From positions 3,670,393 to 3,734,392 of the forward strand of contig NZ_LT575476.1 in NCBI RefSeq assembly GCF_900086655.1: a stretch of 64,000 bases of DNA, read 5' to 3'. The stretch is from Paenibacillus tuaregi. Its GTDB lineage: Bacteria; Bacillota; Bacilli; Paenibacillales; Paenibacillaceae. Made by a program: the position numbers and the translations under genes. The notes beneath the pieces were generated by a model. That model ran no database searches. It was not told the DNA's origin and was given only the letters and a program-made list of their open reading frames with translations. This document shows positions 36,887 through 45,112 of the stretch, one piece after another; position 1 is the stretch's first letter; each line of letters starts with the position of its first letter.

Positions 36887-37107
36887 AATAATTCCTCCGT
36901 TTGTTGCACTTTAATTGTTGCCGCATGGATGCCGATTTCCGAGTAGTACGTCTTCACCATCTGCACAATCTCGGCTGACTTCTCCAATACGATAAACCGT
37001 TTCCCTGTAACCAGTGTGATATAAGTATCGGGGGTTTCTTCAACGGTCTCAATCAACAGTGCGTTAAGCCACATGGGTGAACCGTTTAAACGTGTGACAG
37101 CAATCAT
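36883..37107 (-). CDS. flbD: FlbD-family small protein
   Basis: 74-residue protein of the FlbD family found between the hook gene and fliL in Firmicutes. It begins MIAVTRLNGSPMWLNALLIE with the family TYITLVTGKRFIVLE. Function is not established; this is the position of ylzI in B. subtilis. Overlaps fliL by 4 bp. Confidence 0.9.
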   Translation of the reverse strand: MIAVTRLNGSPMWLNALLIETVEETPDTYITLVTGKRFIVLEKSAEIVQMVKTYYSEIGIHAATIKVQQTEELL

Positions 37108-37134
37108 GGCGACCCTCCATAAAAAGTTCCCGAA

Positions 37135-37151
37135 GGAGGGGGGTGCCCTCC
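37135..37151 (-). other. GC-rich stem-loop between flgE and flbD
   Basis: GGAGGG (37135-37140) and CCCTCC (37146-37151) form a 6-bp GC-only stem. On the minus strand it lies 15 nt after the flgE stop and is followed by TTCGGGAACTTTTT. It may protect the 3' end of the highly expressed hook mRNA or act as a leaky terminator. Confidence 0.5.
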
Positions 37152-37165
37152 CCCGGTACTTAAGA

Positions 37166-37981
37166 TTAACGTTTCAGGTTAACTACTTCCTGCAGCACTT
37201 CATCGGAAGTGGTAATAATGCGGGAGTTAGCCTGGAAGCCGCGCTGAGCGACGATCATCTCGGTGAACTCACCAGTCAGGTCCACATTGGACATTTCCAG
37301 TTGTCCGGCTACAATTGCGCCGGTGCCTGTAGTTGAATCGTTAGCTACACCTGCGGTAGGGAAATCCACATTCGCATTTGGTGTGTAACGATACAAGCTT
37401 CCACCCATTTTCTCCAACCCTTCTGGATTCGTTACTTTTACAACGCCGATTTTGACATCGCCATTGGTGGTACCGTCATCCAGCTTCTGCTGAATCGTTC
37501 CATCCAGCCCGATGGTGAATGCAGTTGTGTTATCTTCGAGCTTGATCGGCTCCCCATCTGAATTGCATACCAGCATACCGTCCGAAGTAACCAGGTTTCT
37601 GGTAGCGTCCAGGTGAAAGTCACCAGCACGGGTGAGGTAGAAATCAGTTTGGGAACCCGTTAATTTCACTGCAAAGAAACCATCTCCATCAATACGCATA
37701 TCAAGCGGGTTGTTGGTGGTCATCGCGCTCCCCCCGGTATGAAGGGTATCCACTGAACCGATGGAAGTACCAAGACCAATTTGTTTGGAGTTAACCCCAC
37801 CCTTAGTTCCAGCTTCTGGAGTAGTAACCCCCGACACGGTCTGGCTCATAATATCTTTGAACATAACCCGGCCCGATTTAAAACCTACGGTATTTACGTT
37901 CGCAATATTGTTACCAATCACATCAAGCTTGGTTTGGAAACCGCGCATACCTGATACACCCGAATACATGGATCTTAACAT
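37166..37981 (-). CDS. flgE: Flagellar hook protein FlgE (FlgG-like)
   Basis: Hook subunit. 271 residues from ATG 37981 (AAGGAGG upstream), beginning MLRSMYSGVSGMRGFQTKLD and containing the rod-hook signature DVIGNNIANVNTVGFKSGRV; the C-terminus EMIVAQRGFQANSRIITTSD forms the coiled-coil partner of the N-terminus. It is short and FlgG-like, as is the B. subtilis hook protein (264 residues), whose position downstream of flgD it shares. A distal-rod identity is less likely here. Confidence 0.88.
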   Translation of the reverse strand: MLRSMYSGVSGMRGFQTKLDVIGNNIANVNTVGFKSGRVMFKDIMSQTVSGVTTPEAGTKGGVNSKQIGLGTSIGSVDTLHTGGSAMTTNNPLDMRIDGDGFFAVKLTGSQTDFYLTRAGDFHLDATRNLVTSDGMLVCNSDGEPIKLEDNTTAFTIGLDGTIQQKLDDGTTNGDVKIGVVKVTNPEGLEKMGGSLYRYTPNANVDFPTAGVANDSTTGTGAIVAGQLEMSNVDLTGEFTEMIVAQRGFQANSRIITTSDEVLQEVVNLKR

Positions 37982-38077
37982 TAAATAATTCCTCCTTAAG
38001 TGTTGGACCTTGTAAGCTGCTTCAGTCGATCGGCAGCTTAGCTTGGCTTCCGAATCCGGGCCAGCCAAGTCAGTTGA

Positions 38078-38461
38078 CTATTGAATAATCACGGCACTAT
38101 CGATTTGTGTAAAAACATTGTTTTTCATGCTGCTGCCATCCATGGCCGTAACTACAGTCCTGTTATTTACATTGACAATCAGCGCCATATCTTTCATAAG
38201 AATCAATGAATCTTTCGATCCTTTCGCAGCCGCGTTGTCAATGGCAGAGCCAATCTGCTCCAACTGTTCAGGTTTAAGCTTGATTCCCCGCTGTTCCAGC
38301 CGTTTGACGGCATGATTGCTGAACTTCACAATCTGGTCGTTCAGTAAATTCTGGAACGATACCTGCTGCTGTCCGCCACCCGTTGCCGGTTTGCTTCGCT
38401 GCAGCGTACTTGGCGGGATTTTGCCCGGGTATAAGCGCCCTACCGAAATCGGATCATTCAT
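38078..38461 (-). CDS. Flagellar operon protein, TIGR02530 family
   Basis: 127 residues of the small flagellar operon protein family found between flgD and flgE in many Gram-positives. Conserved core FSNHAVKRLEQRGIKLKPEQ and DSLILMKDMALIVNVNNRTV. No membrane segment or signal. Function unknown; a role in hook assembly is suggested only by position. Overlaps flgD by 4 bp. Confidence 0.85.
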   Translation of the reverse strand: MNDPISVGRLYPGKIPPSTLQRSKPATGGGQQQVSFQNLLNDQIVKFSNHAVKRLEQRGIKLKPEQLEQIGSAIDNAAAKGSKDSLILMKDMALIVNVNNRTVVTAMDGSSMKNNVFTQIDSAVIIQ

Positions 38462-38967
38462 GATTGTCCCGACCCGTTGGCATTTGCTGCCGGTGTCGTC
38501 TCTTTTGCGTTGTTGATTTTGGTGATTTTGTCTATGGCCACTTCCTTATCGCCAACCTTAGCGTACTGTACACCGCCTCGGATCACGATGGAATCCACAG
38601 TCCCGCTGGACGTCGTGGTGGAGACGATCGGCTTTCCTGTCTCGATGTCATACTCGCCCATTTCAGTGCTGTCCAGCCAAGTTACCTCTTTACCGATTAA
38701 CCCGGATAAGTTGCCAAGATTCTGATTCATGGCGGTTAACTGGCCCGAGATGTTCATCAGCTGCTCCACGGAAGTAAATTGCGCCATCTGGGCAATGAAC
38801 TCCTTGTCCTCAAGAGGCTGCATCGGGTCCTGATTGCCAAGCTGGGTAACAAGAATTTTAAGGAACTGATCCTTGCCCATAGTCTGGTTGTTCTTGGTTG
38901 CGGCCTTTGCTACATTTTCCTTGGAATAATTGGGCCAAGTTACATTGGTCTGGGTGATGTCTGCCAT
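38458..38967 (-). CDS. flgD: Hook capping/scaffold protein FlgD
   Basis: Cap needed for hook polymerisation. 169 residues: N-terminal export region and the conserved DQFLKILVTQLGNQDPMQPL and FTSVEQLMNISGQLTAMNQN, then a beta domain (GKEVTWLDSTEMGEYDIETG). Between fliK and the TIGR02530 gene, as usual. Confidence 0.95.
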   Translation of the reverse strand: MADITQTNVTWPNYSKENVAKAATKNNQTMGKDQFLKILVTQLGNQDPMQPLEDKEFIAQMAQFTSVEQLMNISGQLTAMNQNLGNLSGLIGKEVTWLDSTEMGEYDIETGKPIVSTTTSSGTVDSIVIRGGVQYAKVGDKEVAIDKITKINNAKETTPAANANGSGQS

Positions 38968-39003
38968 GTTATGCCTCCTTTCTGTGTGATGGGTGCTGAC
39001 TTA

Positions 39004-40482
39004 TTATGCTCTGGCGACAAAAGAGCTTCCGTAATCCTCTTCCTTGGAACGGACTTCGCGGATCCACTCGTTCCACTCTTCGGTCATATCTGCAGCAGCA
39101 AGTGCATCTTCTCCTGTGGCTTCACGCTGTTTGCCGTTATTCTTCTGCTGGCCCGTGCCGCTTCCAGGTTGTCTTCCATCATGATACATATGGGAGGATA
39201 AAGACTGGTTCTGCGTAACCTCCAGCTTCTCGACCTGGATGCCTTGAGCTTGAAGCGCGGAGCGAAGCTGATTCATCTGCTGTTCCAGCGAATCCTTGGC
39301 AAAAGCATGCTCTGTTGCAAATTGGGCAATCAAATGTCCGTTTTGCATCGTAATCTTCACATCAACCTGACCCAAATGCTCAGGGAAAAGAGAAATGGTC
39401 GCTTCGGTCATTCCATGCTGCTTCACAAACTCCAGCTTGTTTACCACAAAGCCGCTCATTTCCTTGGCAAATTGCTCTACATGCACCGCCGCCTGCACGG
39501 GCTTGGCAAGCTGAACGCCGCTATCCTTCATCTGCAGCTGTCCTGCGGTTACAACGGCATTGGCATCCGTGGTTTTATCCACGCCTTCCGCAGCAGAGTC
39601 TTCTTCGGCAGAAGTCAAACTTTGCGCCTTAGCTGACACAGCATTAACGTTATCCGTTTTGTGAACCGCATTCTTGCTCATGTTCATGACAACAGCAGGT
39701 GCAGCCTGAGAATCCATATCAGAGCTGGTCTGGCCCTGCATGTTCGCATTCGCCGGGTCCTTTAAACCTTGGAGTACTTTAGAAAGATCAGCTGCTGTTA
39801 TAGCTGGCCCAGTTAATGAGCTTGTCGCTTGAGTGCCAGTTCCCTGTTTCAATCCCGAATTCTGTGGCAGTACATTGCCAAGAGTTTGTAGAAGCGTCTG
39901 GATCTGTGGCAGATTTTTACCGGCGGTTTCCGGCTGCATTTGCATCTGCGCAAATAGCTGCTGCAAACCATCCTGAACAGCAAACCGCAAAGTTTCCGCA
40001 TGCTGGGCAATAACCGGAAGTTCCTGATTCGAAGCATCAGATTCCCCACTGGCTGATTGATCACCTGCTGAGGCCATCTGCTGGATTAGACTCTGCAGCT
40101 GTTGAAGCCAGCCTTGGAGCATAGCCATCATAGATGGATCGGCAGCGATCGCCTCATCCAAACTATCAACTCCCTGAAGCAGGTCCGACAGCATTTGCAG
40201 TCCTGTATTCTGCGCCGCAGATTCAGAGTCACTCTGTCCAGCGGCATCTGTACCTAAGGACATCGTCCCCTGGGGACTGGCAGTGTTGGTCGCCTGAACA
40301 GGTACCGCTTGTCCGCCTAAGGCTCCAAGCAGCATTTGAACAAGTGTCTGATTAAAGGTAGGAGCTGCTCCCTGCGCTGGTTGATCACTGCCACCTGCTG
40401 CCTGGGCTGCCTTTCCAACTGCTTGACCTTGGGCTGACGCAGGTGCTGTATTTCCCATAGACGAATTCATAATTAAGCTCAT
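39004..40482 (-). CDS. fliK: Flagellar hook-length control protein FliK
   Basis: Secreted ruler that measures the hook and triggers FlhB. 492 residues; a long Gln/Ala/Ser-rich N-terminal part of low complexity (about 1-350) and a compact C-terminal Flg_hook domain (about 360-440) with ISLFPEHLGQVDVKITMQNG and LRSALQAQGIQVEKLEVTQN. ATG 40482 lies 11 nt after AAAGGAGG; the GTG at 40494 overlaps the SD. A FliK-like second gene lies at 63300 to the window end. Confidence 0.92.
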   Translation of the reverse strand: MSLIMNSSMGNTAPASAQGQAVGKAAQAAGGSDQPAQGAAPTFNQTLVQMLLGALGGQAVPVQATNTASPQGTMSLGTDAAGQSDSESAAQNTGLQMLSDLLQGVDSLDEAIAADPSMMAMLQGWLQQLQSLIQQMASAGDQSASGESDASNQELPVIAQHAETLRFAVQDGLQQLFAQMQMQPETAGKNLPQIQTLLQTLGNVLPQNSGLKQGTGTQATSSLTGPAITAADLSKVLQGLKDPANANMQGQTSSDMDSQAAPAVVMNMSKNAVHKTDNVNAVSAKAQSLTSAEEDSAAEGVDKTTDANAVVTAGQLQMKDSGVQLAKPVQAAVHVEQFAKEMSGFVVNKLEFVKQHGMTEATISLFPEHLGQVDVKITMQNGHLIAQFATEHAFAKDSLEQQMNQLRSALQAQGIQVEKLEVTQNQSLSSHMYHDGRQPGSGTGQQKNNGKQREATGEDALAAADMTEEWNEWIREVRSKEEDYGSSFVARA

Positions 40483-40529
40483 GTAATTTTTCACCTCCTT
40501 TCAACAATTTGGATGTCTTGGATGATTTG

Positions 40530-41447
40530 TTATTTGGTCAACAGCTTATTCAATATCTTGGCTGCCCGGGTCTTATCCGCGTCGTTCATGGCTCCCAAAA
40601 TTTTGGATCTGGAAGCATCATCCACCGATCTGAGAATTTTCAGTGTCTTATCGGGACTTGTCTTATCCGTCTCAAGCAGAAGCTTGGCGGCGCTATCTGG
40701 TGTCATTGCAGCAAACGTCTTGCCGATTTGGTCATCCGTGAGTCCGGTTGTGCTCTTAGCTGTGGTGTCTGTAGTATTGGCTGCATCCTTCTTCAATCTC
40801 GATTGAAGCGCTGCGATGGCCATGTCCTCTGACGGCTTGACATCTTTAAGCAGAATGGAGACATCAGCCGCCTTCTGAGGATCCATCTTCTCCAAGATCG
40901 CTGCCTTGCTCTCATTGCTCATGACCGAAAGCATTTGAACCGTCTCTTCGGTTGTCAAATTATTTAGAATCGCTGCGGCTTTGCCTGGATTCATAGATCC
41001 ATACAGATTAGCCAGCTTTTTCACTTCTTTGTCATAATCACTGGCCTGCTTAACAGCCTCTTCGGCCTTTTTATCGCTGACCGACTGATTCGCTTCGTCC
41101 AGTTTGGCCTGAAGCTCCTTAACCTTATCTGCCTGGGCTTTCGCCTCGTCGTTAGCTTTCTTGAGATTCGCATCCTTCTCGGATACCTGCTCTTTGAGTC
41201 CTTTGATTGTTTCCTCTGAGCTTTCTGCCTGTTTCGCACTGGTGCTCGGATCAGGAATCCAGTCCTTCACAATTGGAATACTGTTGCCGATTCTAAGAAA
41301 TTCATTCTTAAAGTTCACATTAAACAGGGTCAGCAGAACTCCAACCAGAACCACAGTGAACAGAATCGGCGTAACGATAAACAGAAATTTTGCAAAGCCT
41401 CTGCCGCCGGATTCCTTCTCCTCTTCTTCTACTACCACTTTTGCCAA
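40530..41447 (-). CDS. MotE/YlxF-like protein with duplicated MgtE-N-type domain
   Basis: 305 residues: N-terminal acidic patch, one transmembrane helix (about 22-44), a coiled coil (about 75-135), then two similar helical domains. The first (about 145-205) contains LYGSMNPGKAAAILNNLTTE, the second (about 240-303) contains IGKTFAAMTPDSAAKLLLET. They resemble MgtE N-terminal/MotE domains. B. subtilis YlxF, at the same site between fliJ and fliK, is shorter (~200) with one copy. Probably a membrane-tethered helper of motor or export assembly (inference). Confidence 0.82.
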   Translation of the reverse strand: MAKVVVEEEEKESGGRGFAKFLFIVTPILFTVVLVGVLLTLFNVNFKNEFLRIGNSIPIVKDWIPDPSTSAKQAESSEETIKGLKEQVSEKDANLKKANDEAKAQADKVKELQAKLDEANQSVSDKKAEEAVKQASDYDKEVKKLANLYGSMNPGKAAAILNNLTTEETVQMLSVMSNESKAAILEKMDPQKAADVSILLKDVKPSEDMAIAALQSRLKKDAANTTDTTAKSTTGLTDDQIGKTFAAMTPDSAAKLLLETDKTSPDKTLKILRSVDDASRSKILGAMNDADKTRAAKILNKLLTK

Positions 41448-41484
41448 CTCTATCCCTCCTTTACCTGAGTCAAGTCTGCCCGTC

Positions 41485-41922
41485 TTACCGGGCTTTCATG
41501 GCAAAGCGGACGGTGGCCATCTCGTCGAGCTCATTTTGTTCCCGGAGCAGGATCTGCTGCTCAAATGCGGTTTTCGCTTTTTCTTTTGCCTTGAGCCACA
41601 CCTTCTCGTCGAGCAGCCGGGAGCTTAACTGCGATTTCTTGTGTTCCACATTGATCTCAGCACTTTCGATATCCTCAAGCTTCTTCTTAATGCATCGGTC
41701 CAAATGCTCCACATAACGCTGCAGCTCCTGCAGCCGAAGCATCGAGGATCCGCCTTCCGACAGCATGGCCTCATTCGCTCTTGCCTTGTCTTCCATCAGT
41801 TGCTCCAAAGTGCGCTGTTCGGCTTGAAGTTCACCAATCGCTGCGGACAGCATCCATTCCGCTTGAGTCTTCTCATTCGATTTCAAATCGACCACTTTCT
41901 GATACATATACTTGAAATTCAT
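41485..41922 (-). CDS. fliJ: Flagellar export chaperone FliJ
   Basis: Coiled-coil stalk protein of the export ATPase complex. 145 residues, almost entirely helical with heptad-like spacing; F-x-Y-Q-K-V-V-D-L-K start and LLDEKVWLKAKEKAKTAFEQ are typical. It follows fliI by 9 bp. Confidence 0.93.
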   Translation of the reverse strand: MNFKYMYQKVVDLKSNEKTQAEWMLSAAIGELQAEQRTLEQLMEDKARANEAMLSEGGSSMLRLQELQRYVEHLDRCIKKKLEDIESAEINVEHKKSQLSSRLLDEKVWLKAKEKAKTAFEQQILLREQNELDEMATVRFAMKAR

Positions 41923-41931
41923 GTTTTACGG

Positions 41932-43251
41932 TCATCTCCCCACAAATTCTGAAATCAAACGTTCCACAGATTCCTCAAGCGTAACTTTCTCATGCACCTT
42001 TTGTTTGGTGAAATCCCATATACTCTGAATCGCATCAATGGATTCATCGATTTCCGCGTTCGAGCCCCTTTGGTAAGCACCGATGTTAATCAAGTCCTCT
42101 GAATCCTTGTAGACCGACATTAGACGTTTCAGATTGTCGGCCGCCTCGATTTGATCCTCAGGAGAGATATCCTTCATCACCCGACTGATGCTTGCAAGAA
42201 TATCAATCGCCGGGAAGTGGCCTTTGTTCGCAATATTCCGGTTGAGTACAATATGCCCGTCAAGGATCCCCCGCACAGCGTCAGCGATAGGCTCATTCAT
42301 ATCGTCCCCATCGACCAGAACCGTGTAAAAGGCAGTAATCGAACCCGTCGGCCCAGTTCCCGCTCTCTCCAACAGCTTCGGCAGCGCCGCAAAAACGGAT
42401 GGTGTGTATCCACGCATCGCCGGAGGCTCGCCGATTGCAAGCCCAACCTCACGAAGCGCCATCGCATACCGGGTCACCGAATCCATCATAAGCATGACGT
42501 TCATTCCCCGGTCACGGAAGTACTCAGCGATGGTCGTTGCAATGAGGGCACCCTTCATCCGGATCAGAGCAGGCTGGTCGGACGTGGCCACAATCACCAC
42601 GGACCTTTCCAGACCCTCCGGTCCGAGATCACGTTCAATGAAGTCCAGCACCTCGCGACCGCGTTCTCCAATTAACGCGATAACATTGACATCCGCTGAA
42701 GTGTTTCTCGCAATCATGCCCATCAAGGTACTCTTTCCCACCCCAGAGCCGGCAAAAATACCTACACGCTGTCCTTTGCCTATAGTCAGCAGCCCGTCGA
42801 TCGCCCGGACTCCGATGCTGATCGGATCTTTGACCCTGGGCTTGTTAAGAGGGTTGGTTGGCTTGTTATACGTAGAATAATGACCCATTCTGGAAGGCAG
42901 CATGGAACCGTCAAGCGGTTGTCCAAGACCATCCAGCACTTTTCCCAGCAGTTCGGAACCGACTTGAACACTCAGCGGTTTGCCAGTCCCTACCACATCA
43001 CAGCCTGGACCAATGGACTGCAGTTCCCCAAGTGGCATAAGCAGCACTTTATTGTCCCGGAAGCCGACTACCTCAGCCTGAAGCGGGACAGAAGATTTCG
43101 TCGGATAGATGTAACAAACATCCCCAATGCTGGCGTCAGGGCCTTCAGACTCAACCATCAGCCCAATGACCTGGGTTACCTTCCCGTTAACTCTTACGGG
43201 ATCCAACTGCTTCAAGTGTTCGATATACCGGTCGGAATTAAGCTTCTTCAT
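41932..43251 (-). CDS. fliI: Flagellum-specific export ATPase FliI
   Basis: Hexameric F1-beta-like ATPase that unfolds or delivers export substrates. Walker A GIFAGSGVGKSTLMGMIARN; VMLMMDSVTRYAMALREVGL; GYTPSVFAALPKLLERAGTG. ATG 43251 gives 439 residues (B. subtilis 438) and overlaps the fliH end by 14 bp; an in-frame ATG at 43269 lacks SD spacing. Confidence 0.96.
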   Translation of the reverse strand: MKKLNSDRYIEHLKQLDPVRVNGKVTQVIGLMVESEGPDASIGDVCYIYPTKSSVPLQAEVVGFRDNKVLLMPLGELQSIGPGCDVVGTGKPLSVQVGSELLGKVLDGLGQPLDGSMLPSRMGHYSTYNKPTNPLNKPRVKDPISIGVRAIDGLLTIGKGQRVGIFAGSGVGKSTLMGMIARNTSADVNVIALIGERGREVLDFIERDLGPEGLERSVVIVATSDQPALIRMKGALIATTIAEYFRDRGMNVMLMMDSVTRYAMALREVGLAIGEPPAMRGYTPSVFAALPKLLERAGTGPTGSITAFYTVLVDGDDMNEPIADAVRGILDGHIVLNRNIANKGHFPAIDILASISRVMKDISPEDQIEAADNLKRLMSVYKDSEDLINIGAYQRGSNAEIDESIDAIQSIWDFTKQKVHEKVTLEESVERLISEFVGR

Positions 43252-44092
43252 GCTGCTGTCCCCGCTCATCTCCCTGGAGTGAAATCCGCATCAGCTCTTT
43301 CTTAATCTCGGTGAGCTGGGTATCAATTCTTGCGTCGATGCTTCCGAATGAGGAGCGGATTACACATCCACGATCCTTCACCGTTGAATCCGGAAGAATC
43401 TGCAGTTCGGCCTGGGAATCAATCGCAAGACTCAGTTCCTCGCGGGCGCTCTGGATAAAGTTGAACTGTGACGGAGCCACACACAGGGTCAGAATGCCCT
43501 GATCCCGCTTCCTTGCCAAACTTCTCCTAATCAGATCCATCATATAATCAGGCTCCAGACTAAGCTGTTTCTCAATGACCTTCTCGGCAATCGAAGTGCT
43601 GAGATCGACGAGGAATGGTTCGGCTTCCTGAATGATCTGCTCTTTGGCCTGATAGGCCTGCTCCAGAACACTGCGAGCCTCTTCCATCATGCCGTTAATT
43701 TCCGCCTCAAGTGAGCTTAACGCATGTTCCTTGCCTTCCTCATACCCTTGATTGAATCCTTCTGCCTTCACAGCCTCGACCAAATGCTCATCCTGCTCCC
43801 TGCGTTCCTGCCACCAAAGCTCAATCTGTTCTTTGGCTTCAGCAAGAATCCGCTCCGCTTCCTCCGACGCTTCCCGAATTTGTCTTTCCGCAAATTCCTT
43901 GGCATCGTTCAGCATTACTCTGCGGGTTTCCTCGGCTTCCTCATTCTTCAGGCGGTTCAGCTCAGCCGCATAGGAATACGGCTGACTGTCCACGGAATCC
44001 TGATCCGCCGGATGCGGGTAATGCTTGGATAGATCAAGCTGCTTCAGCATCTCGACAGGAACGTACTGAGTAGATTTGATCAGATTAGACAA
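43238..44092 (-). CDS. fliH: Flagellar assembly protein FliH
   Basis: Negative regulator/stator of FliI. 284 residues: N-terminal region, a long coiled coil rich in Glu/Ala (about 45-140), and the C-terminal V-ATPase-E-like domain (DLSTSIAEKVIEKQLSLEPD). TTG 44092 has GGAGGAG upstream and overlaps the fliG stop by 8 bp; alternatives at 44101 and 44113 overlap the SD. Confidence 0.92.
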   Translation of the reverse strand: MSNLIKSTQYVPVEMLKQLDLSKHYPHPADQDSVDSQPYSYAAELNRLKNEEAEETRRVMLNDAKEFAERQIREASEEAERILAEAKEQIELWWQERREQDEHLVEAVKAEGFNQGYEEGKEHALSSLEAEINGMMEEARSVLEQAYQAKEQIIQEAEPFLVDLSTSIAEKVIEKQLSLEPDYMMDLIRRSLARKRDQGILTLCVAPSQFNFIQSAREELSLAIDSQAELQILPDSTVKDRGCVIRSSFGSIDARIDTQLTEIKKELMRISLQGDERGQQHEEA

Positions 44093-45101
44093 TGATGTCA
44101 TCTCCTCCGCCACGGGCGATTATGATTTCACCTGATTCTTCAAGTCTGCGGATCGTTGCTACAATTCGGGTCTGAGCTTCCTCAACGTCACGCAGCCTTA
44201 CAGGGCCCATATATTCCATTTCTTCCTTAAACGTATCCGACATCCGCTTCGACATGTTGCGGAATACAGCTTCCCGAACCTCTTCACTTGCCACTTTAAG
44301 CGCAAGCTGCAAATCCGCGTTCTCGATATCCCGGATAATACGTTGAATAGAACGGTTGTCCACGTTGACGATGTCCTCGAATACGAACATCCGCTTCTTG
44401 ATTTCTTCCGCAAGCTCTGGGTCCTGGATTTCCAGAGAATCCAGAATAGTCCGCTCGGTTCCGCGGTCTACACCGTTCAGAATCTGAACGATCGATTCGA
44501 TACCGCCTGCGCTTGTGTAATCCTGAGTTACCGTTGCCGACAGTTTTTGCTCCAGCACACGCTCAACCTGAGCAATAACCTCCGGTGAAGTACTATCCAT
44601 CACAGCGATCCTGCGGGCCACTTCTGCTTGTTTCTCCTGAGGTAGAGAAGATAAAATGACAGCAGCCTGTTCAAATTGCAAATAAGATAAAACTAATGCT
44701 ATAGTTTGAGCGTTCTCATTTTGTATAAAGTTCAAAATCTGGTTCGGCTCAGCCTTGCGGGCAAAATCGAAAGGTCTTACCTGCAGCGTGGCCGTCAGTC
44801 TGTTGATAATATCGTAAGCTTTCTGTGTGCCCAGTGCTTTCTCCAGAATCTCTTTGGCGTAATTGATACCACCTTGGGAGATGTATTCCTGAGCCATGCA
44901 GATTTGATGGAACTCAGCAAGGATCATTTCCTTCTCTGTACTGCTAACGTTACGAACGTTCGCAATTTCGAGAGTCAGCTGTTCGATTTCATCATCACGC
45001 AGATGTTTGAAGATTTGGGCGGAGACCTCCGGTCCCAGTGAGATCAGAAGCAAGGCCGCCTTCTGTCTCCCGTTCATTCCTTGATTAAGTGTTTTTGACA
45101 T
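44085..45101 (-). CDS. fliG: Flagellar motor switch protein FliG
   Basis: C-ring protein that contacts MS ring and stator and generates torque. 338 residues, exactly the B. subtilis length, from ATG 45101 with AGAGGTGA upstream. GRQKAALLLISLGPEVSAQI at the start; middle EHPQ-type region; C-terminal torque helix with KRMFVFEDIVNVDNRSIQRI. Confidence 0.96.
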   Translation of the reverse strand: MSKTLNQGMNGRQKAALLLISLGPEVSAQIFKHLRDDEIEQLTLEIANVRNVSSTEKEMILAEFHQICMAQEYISQGGINYAKEILEKALGTQKAYDIINRLTATLQVRPFDFARKAEPNQILNFIQNENAQTIALVLSYLQFEQAAVILSSLPQEKQAEVARRIAVMDSTSPEVIAQVERVLEQKLSATVTQDYTSAGGIESIVQILNGVDRGTERTILDSLEIQDPELAEEIKKRMFVFEDIVNVDNRSIQRIIRDIENADLQLALKVASEEVREAVFRNMSKRMSDTFKEEMEYMGPVRLRDVEEAQTRIVATIRRLEESGEIIIARGGGDDIIV

Positions 45102-45112
45102 TACGCTCACCT

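Noticed and set aside
37166..37981. Distal rod protein FlgG identity
   Set aside because: The sequence is FlgG-like, but its place after flgD and before flbD/fliL and its length match the B. subtilis hook gene flgE.
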